DNA of 12,235 nt from CAZFAT01 sp964517075 (GCA_964517075.1 CAZFAT010000106.1:1-12235), one strand, 5' to 3'. Numbered from the stretch's first letter, positions 6,041-12,235 are shown. Made by a program: numbers and translations. Notes: generated by a model from the letters alone, not told the origin.

Positions 6041-7081
6041 TCACAGGATCAACCGTCTGACGACCCTCTCCCAGGTCAGATCCGCGATGTCGGCCTGCCC
6101 CTGCGTGCCGAGGCGCTCGGCCTCCGCCGGATCGTCGAACAGCCTTGCGCACGCCCGCGCGAGTGCCTCGGGCTCGGGCGCGGTGATCAGGCCGTTCCGG
6201 CCGTCGCGGACGTGTTCGAGCGGCCCGCCGCTGTCCGTGCAGGTAATGACCGCCTTGCGGCTGGCAAAGGCCTCCACGGTCACGAAGCCGTAGTCTTCCT
6301 CGCGCGGCACGAAGACGACCGCGCGGCAGGCCGCCAGGTGCCGAACCAGCGCGTCGTCGTCCAGCCGCCCGGTGAAGCTGACCCGCCGATCGAGGTCCCG
6401 TTCCCGCGCGAACCGCTGCAGCCGTCGGAGTTCCTCGCCCTCGCCGCCGATGACGCAGCGCACGTGGCGGGCCGGGGCCGCGGCGAGCGCCTCGAGCAGG
6501 AGGCCGGCCCGCTTCAGCGGGGCCAGGCGTGAGGTGAAGAACAGGTAATCACCGTACCCGTCACAGCGATACGGCCGCTGCGGCGGCGGGGGATGCAGGA
6601 CCTCGGAACTCACCCGGTTCCATCGTGTCAACCGATCCTGGACCGTTTGCGACTGCGCGAAGACGGAGGTGACGTTGTGCTGCAGCAGCCAGGAGTCGAC
6701 GGCGCGAATGACGGTGCGCCGCGCGCGCTCCTTGACGTGTCCCCGCACCGACAGGCCTGCCGAGAACGTCTCCCACAAGTCGTAGTACTCCCGCATCGTG
6801 TGGTTCAGCCACGACACGTGTTGCGGGTGCCGCACCGCGAAGCTCGGAAAGCGCAGGCTGATCACCTGGTCGACGCGCTGCCCCTCCCCGGTCAATCCGA
6901 CGTCCGTCCACCAGTTCGCCAGATAGGCGCTGCCCTGCCGGCCAAACCGGTTCGAGGGCGTGGTGACCACGCCGGCGCGATGGCCGGCGGCGACGAGCGC
7001 GCGCTGGAGCGCGTGGGCGATGACGAGGTGGCCGCCCTCGGTCAGCGGCGGCGCGGAGGTCACGACCGCGATGAGCGCCAC
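6041..7081 (-). CDS. Glycosyltransferase family 4 (GT-B fold)
   Basis: This is a 346-residue retaining glycosyltransferase acting in the cytoplasm on a sugar-nucleotide donor, probably in polysaccharide or glycolipid assembly. The N-terminal half carries the acceptor-side Rossmann domain (SAPPLTEGGHLVIAHALQ). The C-terminal half has the donor domain: FFTSRLAPLKR (181-191), IGGEGEE (211-217), VSFTGRLDDD, and the EX7E signature at E262-E270 inside EEDYGFVTVEAF, followed by CTDSGGPLEHV. Donor and acceptor are not readable from sequence. The start is GTG at 7081, three bases after the GT2 stop, so the two transferases are almost surely cotranscribed. The C-terminus ends at RLIL without the usual long last helix, slightly short but within family range. 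Confidence 0.92.
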   Translation of the reverse strand: MALIAVVTSAPPLTEGGHLVIAHALQRALVAAGHRAGVVTTPSNRFGRQGSAYLANWWTDVGLTGEGQRVDQVISLRFPSFAVRHPQHVSWLNHTMREYYDLWETFSAGLSVRGHVKERARRTVIRAVDSWLLQHNVTSVFAQSQTVQDRLTRWNRVSSEVLHPPPPQRPYRCDGYGDYLFFTSRLAPLKRAGLLLEALAAAPARHVRCVIGGEGEELRRLQRFARERDLDRRVSFTGRLDDDALVRHLAACRAVVFVPREEDYGFVTVEAFASRKAVITCTDSGGPLEHVRDGRNGLITAPEPEALARACARLFDDPAEAERLGTQGQADIADLTWERVVRRLIL

Positions 7082-7084
7082 GGA

Positions 7085-8074
7085 TTAGTAGCCTTCGTCC
7101 TCGCGACGCGGGGCCTGTAGGATGCGCCGGATCACGTACACGGGCTTGCCCTGCGATTCGTGGTAGGTGCGGGACTGCAGTTCCGCGAGCAGACCCAGCG
7201 TCACGAGCTGCACGCCGGTGAAGACGAGCAGGATCCCGAGGAGCACGAGAGGCTGGCGTGGCCCAAGCTCCTGCCAGCCCAGGATGCGCACCGTGCCGAG
7301 ATAGCCGAGGATCATCGCGCCGGCCAGCCCCATGGCTCCCCCGACGAGGCCGAACATCTGGAGCGGTCGCGTGGAGTAACTCAGCAGGAACTTGACGGTC
7401 ACCAGGTCCAGCAGGACGCGCGTCGTGCGGGACAAACCGTACTTCGACCGCCCGTGCAGCCGCGGCCGGTGGTTCACCGGCAGCTCGGCGATCTTCACGC
7501 CCATCTCGCTGGCCAGCGCCGGCAGGAACCGGTGGAGTTCACCGTACAGCCGCAGCGGCTTCACCACTTCGGCGCGGAAGACCTTCAGCGAACAGCCGTA
7601 GTCGTTCAGATGCACGCCGGTGGCCCAGGAGATGATGCGATTGGCCAGCTGCGAGGGGAGGCGACGGGTCAGCAGCGGATCCTTGCGGTCACGGCGCCAG
7701 CCGCAGACGATGTCGGCGTTCTCGTGCTCCAGCCGGTTGACGAGGGCCGGAATATCGCGCGGATCGTTCTGCAGGTCGCCGTCAGCCGTCACGATGAGCC
7801 GGCCGCGCGCTTCGGCGAAGCCGGCAGCAAACGCGGCGGTCTGGCCGAAGTTGCGGCGGAACTGAATGACCCGAACGCGTTCGTCTCGCCCCTGCAGACG
7901 CGAGAGGATCTCGAACGACTGGTCCGTGCTGCCATCATCGACCAGGATCAGCTCGTAGGACCACGGCCCCGAGCCGAGCGTCTCGGTCAGCTCCCGGTAG
8001 AGGGTCTCGAGACTCGGCGCCTCATTCTGGATGGGGATGACAATCGAGAGGTCGAGGGACACGGGTCGGGCCAC
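7085..8074 (-). CDS. GT2 polyprenol-phosphate glycosyltransferase with two C-terminal membrane helices
   Basis: The 329-residue protein is of the DPM1/GtrB/ArnC type, which moves a sugar from a nucleotide onto a polyprenyl phosphate at the inner membrane. It has the GT-A core VIPIQNEAPS, ILVDDGSTD (43-51), FGQTAAFAAGF and the metal-binding DGD at 98-100 within TADGDLQNDP. HGRSKYG (207-213) is typical of this subgroup. Two hydrophobic segments (about 238-263 and 275-298) form the membrane anchor. The start is a GTG at 8074 without a strong ribosome site. It follows the beta-barrel gene by 39 bp and precedes the GT4 gene by 3 bp, suggesting both enzymes act on the same surface glycan. Which sugar is transferred is unknown. 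Confidence 0.93.
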   Translation of the reverse strand: MARPVSLDLSIVIPIQNEAPSLETLYRELTETLGSGPWSYELILVDDGSTDQSFEILSRLQGRDERVRVIQFRRNFGQTAAFAAGFAEARGRLIVTADGDLQNDPRDIPALVNRLEHENADIVCGWRRDRKDPLLTRRLPSQLANRIISWATGVHLNDYGCSLKVFRAEVVKPLRLYGELHRFLPALASEMGVKIAELPVNHRPRLHGRSKYGLSRTTRVLLDLVTVKFLLSYSTRPLQMFGLVGGAMGLAGAMILGYLGTVRILGWQELGPRQPLVLLGILLVFTGVQLVTLGLLAELQSRTYHESQGKPVYVIRRILQAPRREDEGY

Positions 8075-8113
8075 ATTCTACGTCCGACACCGTGCCCCTC
8101 GCCCAGCGACGGG

Positions 8114-8884
8114 TCAGAACCGGATCAGCAATCCGCCGGTGAACTGGGTGCCCCCGAGGTCGATCTTGTCGGCGAGAAAGTCGTTCTCGTCGTCGCTGTC
8201 CTCGAGGTCCGTGCCCAGATCGCCAGCGCCGAACTGGCGCCGCAATTCGAGCGTGATGGCGAAGATGTCGCCGTTGACCGGGATCCTGACGCCACCAAAC
8301 ACGACGCCCCCCATTGCCGTGCCGGAGGCGCCGTAGCGGGCCGTGAAAATCTCGGCCGTGAACGAGTCCACGAAATCCCCTTCCTCGCTGTAGCCGAAGT
8401 TCAGGAGGCTCAACCCCGCTCCGACGTACGGCTGGACGGTTGAAGGCGTCCCGAATGGGAGGAAGCGCACGTGCGCCGTGATGGGAACCACCCGGAGCCG
8501 GAGGACCTGCGGGAGGTCCTCCCCGGTGGTGTCATCGACAACGTCCAGATAGACGGTCGAGACGCTCTTGCGTGAGAAGCCCAGCCCGGCCCCGACTTCG
8601 ATGCGATCGCTGAGCGCGACGTTCCATTCGCCGAAAAGGTGGACTGACCGGAAATCTTTCATCTCGAACACCAGGGCATCGGTGAGCGAGGGATCGAACA
8701 CGAACGGCTCGCCAGCCGCATTCCGCAGGAGCACATCGGCGTCGTTTCGGCCGTTGAAGCCGGTCGGAAAGAAGCCGCCGACGCCGAAATGCAGGTTGTG
8801 CACGACCTGGGCCGATGCGGGCGCGGCGGTCAGCAGGAACGTGGCGAGCCAGAGACTGCCGCAGCGCGGGAAAGACCGTGACAT
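8114..8884 (-). CDS. Predicted outer-membrane beta-barrel protein
   Basis: The 256-residue product has a signal peptide with hydrophobic core LWLATFLLTAAPASA and expected cleavage after residue 25. The body alternates short strands and acidic turns (for example LGTDLEDSDDEND) and ends LLIRF, with the C-terminal Phe recognised by the BAM machinery. This points to an outer-membrane barrel of the OmpA/OmpW size class; the substrate or role is not evident. The frame stays open upstream to 9193, but the ATG at 8884 is chosen because AGGAGG stands exactly 7 nt before it and the signal peptide begins there. It lies between the phosphatase-family gene (94-bp gap) and the GT2 gene. Confidence 0.8.
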   Translation of the reverse strand: MSRSFPRCGSLWLATFLLTAAPASAQVVHNLHFGVGGFFPTGFNGRNDADVLLRNAAGEPFVFDPSLTDALVFEMKDFRSVHLFGEWNVALSDRIEVGAGLGFSRKSVSTVYLDVVDDTTGEDLPQVLRLRVVPITAHVRFLPFGTPSTVQPYVGAGLSLLNFGYSEEGDFVDSFTAEIFTARYGASGTAMGGVVFGGVRIPVNGDIFAITLELRRQFGAGDLGTDLEDSDDENDFLADKIDLGGTQFTGGLLIRF

Positions 8885-8891
8885 GACGAGA

Positions 8892-8897
8892 CCTCCT
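8892..8897 (-). promoter_or_regulatory. Strong Shine-Dalgarno site that fixes the beta-barrel start
   Basis: The minus strand reads AGGAGG, a full anti-16S match, then TCTCGTC, then ATG. It decides the start at 8884 over the longer open frame that runs upstream inside the preceding gene. Confidence 0.9.
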
Positions 8898-8941
8898 GTG
8901 GGCGATTCCGTTCCGTGTGCCAGCAGGAATGATGCCAAGGC

Positions 8942-8957
8942 CGCCGAGCCCTCGGCG
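8942..8957. repeat. Short inverted repeat between the phosphatase-family and barrel genes
   Basis: CGCCGAG and CTCGGCG are perfect inverted arms separated by CC. As RNA the two-base loop is too tight unless the inner pairs open. No T tract follows on either strand, so it is not an intrinsic terminator; it may be a processing or protein site, or chance in GC-rich DNA. Confidence 0.3.
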
Positions 8958-8978
8958 CGTGTGGCCGGGCAACCGGTG

Positions 8979-9797
8979 TCACCCGCCGTGTGCAATGCGT
9001 GCACGCGCCTCGACGGCGGCGTGGATGACGTCGAGGACGGCGGCGTGGATGGGTCCATTCGTGGCCACGACGTGGCCGCTGAACGGATCGAACGGCTGGC
9101 CCGCCAGTCCCGTGACGCGGCCCCCCGCTTCTTCCACGATGAGGGCGCCCGCGGCGATGTCCCACGGATGCACCCGCTCTTCCCAATAGCCATCGAACCG
9201 GCCGGCCGCGACGTAACACAGATCGAGCGCGGCGGACCCGAGCCGTCGGACGGCCTGGGCCTCTTCCAGAAAGGCGGCGAAGACGGCGACCTGCTGGCGG
9301 CGCTCTTCGCGGACCGTGTACGGAAAACCGGTGACGAGGAGCGCGTCGACGAGCGTGCCGCACGCGCTGACCTCGAGGGGCGTGCCGTTCAGCCGGGCGC
9401 CCTGCCCGCGCTCGGCCACGAACAGTTCCTCGTTGATCGGGTCATACACCACGCCGATCTCGAGCGTGCCGTCGAGCTCCAGCGCGATCGACACGCAGAA
9501 CAGCGCCAGGCCGTGGGCGAAGTTCGTCGTCCCATCCACCGGGTCGAGGATCCAGCGGCAGCGTCCCTCGGGCACGGCCTCGGATCGCGCCTCTTCTCCC
9601 ACGACCACGTGATCCGGGAACCGCACCGCGATCAGGGCGCGAAACATGCGTTCGGCCTCGAGATCGGCCGCGGTGACGAGGTCGATCCTGCCCTTCTTCT
9701 GGATGCTCGGGTGCTGCCGGAAGTACTGGCGATGGATCCGGCCGGCCGCCAGGGCGGCTTCGATGGCCGTGGCAAGATAGAGCGGGTTGGCGGCCAA
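8979..9797 (-). CDS. suhB: Inositol monophosphatase family protein
   Basis: The 272-residue protein belongs to the Mg-dependent, lithium-sensitive phosphatase family that includes SuhB. It likely hydrolyses inositol-1-phosphate or a related sugar phosphate. Metal ligands are visible: E68 in VVGEEA, D85 and D88 in LDPVDGTTNF, and D213 in HPWDIAAGALIVEEAGG. The length is typical. In E. coli SuhB also takes part in rRNA transcription antitermination, but nothing here shows that role. The start is a TTG at 9797, one base after the stop of the RsbW-like gene, with no in-frame ATG until residue 51, so TTG is the best choice; only a weak AAGAAG lies upstream. Close linkage suggests coupled translation with the anti-sigma gene. 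Confidence 0.92.
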   Translation of the reverse strand: MAANPLYLATAIEAALAAGRIHRQYFRQHPSIQKKGRIDLVTAADLEAERMFRALIAVRFPDHVVVGEEARSEAVPEGRCRWILDPVDGTTNFAHGLALFCVSIALELDGTLEIGVVYDPINEELFVAERGQGARLNGTPLEVSACGTLVDALLVTGFPYTVREERRQQVAVFAAFLEEAQAVRRLGSAALDLCYVAAGRFDGYWEERVHPWDIAAGALIVEEAGGRVTGLAGQPFDPFSGHVVATNGPIHAAVLDVIHAAVEARARIAHGG

Positions 9798-9798
9798 A

Positions 9799-10233
9799 TC
9801 AGGCGAGCTTCTTGGTCATGCGGACGATGGTCCCGCCCGACGGCCCGCGCCGGATTTTCACGTCGTCCATGAAGTTGCGCATGAAGAAGATGCCGCGCCC
9901 GCTGGACTTCAGGACGTTCTCCGGCTCCAGCGGATTGGCGACGGCATCGGCGTCGAAGCCCTCGCCCTCGTCCTGCACTTCGACGACGAGGGCATCGGGT
10001 GCCGCGTGGGGCGTGAGCGAGAACACCACCGTGACGTGCTTCCTCTCGTCCACCCGGTTGCCGTGCTTGATGGCATTGATGACCGATTCGCGGACCGCGA
10101 CGCTCACCCAGTGAACCGCGTCCTCGTCGAGGCCGGCGAGGATCGAGAAGCGGTCCCCGACGGCCTGGACGAGATCCAGCAGCGCGAAGGAACTCGGCAA
10201 TCGGAGGCGAACGCCGTGATCGTCGGGTCGCAT
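9799..10233 (-). CDS. RsbW-like anti-sigma factor, GHKL-type histidine kinase-like ATPase
   Basis: The 144-residue protein is a stand-alone HATPase_c_2 domain like RsbW and SpoIIAB, which bind sigma factors and phosphorylate STAS-domain antagonists on serine. The N box is ESVINAIKHGN (E49, N53), the G1 box DEGEGFD (88-94), and the G2 region GRGIFFMRNFMDD (112-124). The ATP-binding residues look intact. No STAS antagonist, sigma factor or PP2C phosphatase is nearby, so its partners must be encoded elsewhere. It is the first gene of the long minus-strand run. It has no ribosome site; an extended -10 (10249-10257) predicts a leader of about nine bases. The exact function (sigma control or another partner switch) is inferred. 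Confidence 0.87.
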   Translation of the reverse strand: MRPDDHGVRLRLPSSFALLDLVQAVGDRFSILAGLDEDAVHWVSVAVRESVINAIKHGNRVDERKHVTVVFSLTPHAAPDALVVEVQDEGEGFDADAVANPLEPENVLKSSGRGIFFMRNFMDDVKIRRGPSGGTIVRMTKKLA

Positions 10234-10537
10234 CGGCGCGGTGTAAGTAACATATCAGCCCAGGAGGTTCAAGGACGGGACGCGTGCGCCCACCCTTGCC
10301 CATCGTGACACACGACCGATTTGACCTGCCGCCGGCCCGGCGCATCCGTGGCGAGGCGCCGGCGCATGCCGACACCGCCGGTTCGCGCCGGGCTGCGCCC
10401 CCCGGGCTCGCGTCGGGCGACACATCTGTCAGTCACCCGGCAGACGGGTCGCGCCGGGCGGCCAGCGCGGTGCGAGGCCGGCTCCCGACCTCGCGCGCGG
10501 CTTCGGCCGGTTGACACGGTCATCACGGGCGACGGCA
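10234..10537. other. 304-bp spacer between divergent rsbW-like and aroK genes
   Basis: The first 25 bases hold the likely promoter of the minus-strand gene. An AGGAGG (10262-10267, plus strand) has no start codon at normal distance; a 76-codon GTG frame (10284-10514) begins 16 bases later but its product is Arg/Ala/Pro-rich and shows no known fold. The rest is very GC-rich, with no repeat, tRNA or clear terminator. No convincing -10 for aroK was found. Confidence 0.6.
10249..10257 (-). promoter_or_regulatory. Possible extended -10 promoter of the RsbW-like gene
   Basis: The minus strand reads TGATATGTT: a TGn extension followed by TATGTT (4 of 6 matches). The predicted start lies near 10242, nine bases before the ATG at 10233. 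A TTGAAC upstream is only 12 bp away, too close to act as -35. It would drive the long minus-strand operon. Confidence 0.35.
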
Positions 10538-11071
10538 ATGGCACCGGACAAGATCTACCTCGTCGGCTTCATGGCCAGCGGCAAGACGACCATCGCGCGC
10601 GCGCTGGCCCAGCGTCTTGGCTGGCGCGCCGAGGACATCGACGATCTGATCGAGCGCCGAGCCCGGCTGACCATCGCCGAGATCTTCGCGCGGCACGGCG
10701 AGCCCTACTTCCGCGCCGCCGAACGCGACATGATCAAACTGCTGCAGCCGATGCGTCACGTCGTGATTGCGACGGGCGGCGGCACGTTCGCGGACCCGGA
10801 CAACCGGGCGGCCATCAACCTCGACGGCCTCTCGGTGTGGATCGATCTGCCGCTCGCGGAGGTGATCCCGCGCATTCCTCTCGACGGCCGGCGCCCGCTG
10901 GCCGCGAACCGGGCCGAGCTCGAGCGCTTGTACGCGGCGCGGCTCGACGCGTATCGCCTCGCCCATGTGCACGTGTCGGCCTCCCGCGCGTCGACGGCGC
11001 AGGTCGTCGACCGGATCCTCCGCGTGATTGAGGAGCCGCCGCCCCTCGTCGAGCCGGCGGCGCGATCCTGA
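10538..11071 (+). CDS. aroK: Shikimate kinase
   Basis: The enzyme phosphorylates shikimate with ATP in the chorismate (aromatic amino acid) pathway. The 177-residue protein has the P-loop GFMASGKTT (residues 10-18) and the acidic Mg/shikimate-site residues in EDIDD (32-36). Shikimate-binding Arg is in YFRAAERD (R59), Walker-B-like region ATGGGTF (78-84), and the lid segment RRPLAANRAELERLYAARLDAY (broken here into its RRPLA and RLDAY ends) lies at 118-139. ATG at 10538 is preferred over an upstream TTG at 10511, because it places the P-loop at the usual distance from the N-terminus. The C-terminal tail EEPPPLVEPAARS is probably disordered. The metallophosphoesterase gene follows after 13 bases. 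Confidence 0.9.
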   Translation: MAPDKIYLVGFMASGKTTIARALAQRLGWRAEDIDDLIERRARLTIAEIFARHGEPYFRAAERDMIKLLQPMRHVVIATGGGTFADPDNRAAINLDGLSVWIDLPLAEVIPRIPLDGRRPLAANRAELERLYAARLDAYRLAHVHVSASRASTAQVVDRILRVIEEPPPLVEPAARS

Positions 11072-11084
11072 CCGGGTCCCCGGC

Positions 11085-11819
11085 GTGCGCGACCTGATTC
11101 TCAGCGATCTGCACGCGAACCTTCAGGCGCTCGATGCGGCACTCGCCGACGCGGCGACGATCGGCTACGACCGGATTCTCTGTCTCGGCGATCTCGTGGG
11201 CTACGGGGCTGATCCCGCGGCGGTCGTCGACCGGATGGCCGCCATCGACCACGTCGTGTTCGTGCGGGGCAACCACGACAAGGTCTGCGCCGGTCTCGAC
11301 ACGGCCGACGGATTCAACGACGTGGCGCGGCGGTCGATCGAGTGGACCCGCGACGTCCTGACGCCGGACCGGCTGGCCTGGATCGCCGGGCTGCCCCAAG
11401 GTCCGCGGCGGGTCAACGACGCCGTGGAGATCTGTCACGGCGCGCCGTTCGACGAGGACTCTTACGTGTTCGACGCGGCGGACGCCGCCCGGGCGCTCGA
11501 GGCCGCCGGCGCGCCCATCTGCCTCTACGGCCATACCCATGTGCCGGCGGTCTTCACGACGGCGGACGCCCCCGCCCGGCCCGATCCTGCGCACGCTGAC
11601 GTGCTGCACTTGCCGGCGTCAGGTTCGGCGCTCGTCAATGTCGGCTCGGTCGGGCAGCCGCGTGACGGCGATCCGCGCGCCGCCTACGGCGTCCTCGATC
11701 TGGAAACCCGCACCGTCGAACTGCGCCGCGTCCGCTATGACGTCGCGGCCGCGCAGCGACGCATCCTGGAGGCCGGGTTGCCGCCGTGGCTGGGGGACCG
11801 GCTCAGTCTGGGACGGTGA
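11085..11819 (+). CDS. Calcineurin-like metallophosphoesterase
   Basis: The 244-residue cytoplasmic protein has the full set of two-metal phosphoesterase motifs: SDLHAN (D8, H10), GDLVGYG (D36), GNHD (N63, H64), CHG (H118) and GHTH (H150, H152). It resembles the YfcE/MJ0936-like phosphodiesterase group (DUF2436-free, single domain), whose natural substrate is often unknown. The GTG at 11085 is chosen because it gives MRDLILSDLHAN, the family's normal start. The frame is open further upstream, but that part is Arg-rich and overlaps the aroK end. It is 13 bp behind aroK and probably cotranscribed. The repeat element copy B begins 16 bases after its TGA. Confidence 0.9.
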   Translation: MRDLILSDLHANLQALDAALADAATIGYDRILCLGDLVGYGADPAAVVDRMAAIDHVVFVRGNHDKVCAGLDTADGFNDVARRSIEWTRDVLTPDRLAWIAGLPQGPRRVNDAVEICHGAPFDEDSYVFDAADAARALEAAGAPICLYGHTHVPAVFTTADAPARPDPAHADVLHLPASGSALVNVGSVGQPRDGDPRAAYGVLDLETRTVELRRVRYDVAAAQRRILEAGLPPWLGDRLSLGR

Positions 11820-11835
11820 CTGGAAGAAGTGAATG

Positions 11836-11876
11836 GAAGATTTGTTGATCGAACCATTGATGACTGATCGAGGATT
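11836..11876 (+). repeat. Repeat element copy B: left inverted-repeat end of the decayed cassette
   Basis: Read on the plus strand, these 41 bases match the minus-strand reading of copy C (12133-12094) at 32 positions with one single-base gap. Shared blocks are TTGATCG, TGA and GAGGATT. Similarity may extend outward (GTGAATG here, ATGAATTG at copy C) to about 11829. Heptamers here are degenerate (ATTGATG, ACTGATC, GAGGATT). It directly precedes the four-helix-bundle remnant. Counts were made by hand. Confidence 0.6.
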
Positions 11877-12053
11877 TTGCTTGATGATTTCGGTTGGATC
11901 CAGATACTCATCCGCGCGGCATTCATCGGCGAGCCGCCGGCCGCGAGGATTCTCAATGAGGCGGAGCAACTCCTGGCTATCCTCGCGGCCTCGAGACGGA
12001 CAGCCGAACGCAACGACCGCGGGCCAGCGGGGCCGAGACCCCGATCACGCTGA
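11877..12053 (+). pseudogene. Remnant of a four-helix-bundle protein (S23/bIVP-like family), C-terminal part only
   Basis: The plus-strand frame from 11868 to the TGA at 12051-12053 encodes DFGWIQILIRAAFIGE followed by PPAARILNEAEQLLAILAAS and RRTAERN. This matches the last third of small four-helix-bundle proteins related to the 23S rRNA intervening-sequence protein: an aromatic W-x-x-x-L helix, then EAEQLLAIL, then the closing R-T-A-x-R-N. A whole member has about 120 residues; here only about 45 are recognisable, there is no ATG or GTG, and an in-frame TGA sits at 11865. So the 5' two thirds are missing, apparently replaced by repeat copy B. The function of intact members is unknown; the family also includes the Avd protein of diversity-generating retroelements. 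The match is from memory of the family pattern. Confidence 0.6.
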
Positions 12054-12063
12054 CCGGATGCTC

Positions 12064-12133
12064 TCAATCATCAATCCCCAATCCTCAATCCCCAATCCTC
12101 AATCAATCTTCAGTGATGCGATCAAAGATCGTC
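12064..12133 (-). repeat. Repeat element copy C: six tandem heptamers plus core, right inverted-repeat end
   Basis: Six in-phase plus-strand heptamers run from 12064 to 12105: TCAATCA, TCAATCC, CCAATCC, TCAATCC, CCAATCC, TCAATCA. They are followed by the core (12106-12133), which ends with a perfect hairpin CGATC-AAA-GATCG (12119-12131). The minus-strand reading matches copy B as an inverted repeat, and the core matches copy A. The outer end runs into the TGA stop of the next gene (12134-12132). Confidence 0.75.
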
Positions 12134-12235
12134 AATTCATCTTCCTGGCCTGTCGACCCTCTCGCTTCTTCAACTCGGCCGCATACGCATCCCGCACCGC
12201 CCGCGACCCCAGAATCCATCCGATGACGATCCCCA
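12132..12235 (-). CDS. C-terminal end of an unidentified protein with a membrane segment (cut by window edge)
   Basis: The minus-strand frame entering from the window edge gives 33 residues: GIVIGWILGSRAVRDAYAAE and then LKKREGRQARKMN, then TGA. The hydrophobic GIVIGWILG looks like the end of a transmembrane helix and is followed by a strongly basic, helical tail that would face the cytoplasm. The codon pattern is like that of neighbouring genes, with G or C in most third positions. The piece is too short to name. Its stop codon overlaps the outer end of repeat copy C, so the last residues (KMN) may have come from repeat sequence. Confidence 0.5.
   Translation of the reverse strand, partial: GIVIGWILGSRAVRDAYAAELKKREGRQARKMN

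Noticed and set aside
8885..9193. N-terminal extension of the beta-barrel frame up to 9193
   Set aside because: The extension overlaps the phosphatase-family gene, lacks a ribosome site and would bury the signal peptide; AGGAGG before the ATG at 8884 settles the start.
7160..9872. Long plus-strand frames (7160-8443 and 8568-9872) opposite the glycosyltransferase, barrel and phosphatase genes
   Set aside because: Shadows of firmly identified minus-strand genes in GC-rich DNA.
10511..10516. TTGACA, a perfect -35 hexamer upstream of aroK
   Set aside because: No acceptable -10 at 15-19 bp; the 17-bp position reads GGCAAT and would place the start inside the coding region.
10269..10544. A 91-codon minus-strand frame in the spacer before aroK
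   Set aside because: Arg/Gly/Pro-rich with no known fold, no ribosome site, and it overlaps the aroK start.
11619..11969. A 116-codon minus-strand frame crossing the phosphoesterase end and the repeat region
   Set aside because: It is antisense to the metallophosphoesterase and to the four-helix-bundle remnant and shows no coherent fold.
12064..12105. CRISPR array
   Set aside because: Units are 7 bp, contiguous and without spacers; no cas genes are present.

Overview
The window is a dense, very GC-rich bacterial chromosome segment with short intergenic gaps and frequent GTG or TTG starts. It carries housekeeping genes plus outer-membrane beta-barrel genes, so the cell is Gram-negative in build. 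Protein style, the LarC/RadC/MetG cluster and the heptamer-type intergenic repeats suggest Acidobacteriota, perhaps Vicinamibacteria. That placement is an inference from pattern recognition, not a computed assignment.

Left block (1-2340): three minus-strand genes in transcription order radC - larC - metG. radC and larC share one base (TGATG); metG is only seen at its 5' end. A short spacer with -10-like hexamers on both strands separates radC from a plus-strand lipoprotein gene (2348-2902), which ends in a clear intrinsic terminator.

Central block (3011-10233): nine minus-strand genes in one run: RsbW-like anti-sigma kinase - inositol-phosphatase-family protein - outer-membrane barrel - polyprenol-phosphate-type GT2 - GT4 glycosyltransferase - (repeat element) - ttcA - dtd - second outer-membrane protein - dapF. 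The first five look like an envelope or surface-polysaccharide module. The last four mix tRNA modification and quality control (ttcA and dtd overlap) with cell-wall and lysine precursor synthesis.

Right block (10234-12235): a 304-bp spacer without a convincing gene, then plus-strand aroK (shikimate kinase) and a metallophosphoesterase gene. After them lies a 312-bp, relatively AT-richer region, and then the 3' end of an unidentified minus-strand gene with a membrane segment.

The most unusual content is a family of related repeats that mark the AT-richer gaps. Three copies of a roughly 40-bp element occur, two with attached YCAATCM heptamer tracts, at 5970-6033, 11836-11876 and 12064-12133. 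The last two are inverted relative to each other and bracket a degenerate C-terminal piece of a four-helix-bundle protein (S23/bIVP-type family). This looks like a decayed cassette with inverted-repeat ends plus a solo end elsewhere. Each copy begins at or just after a stop codon and points the same way as the gene it follows.
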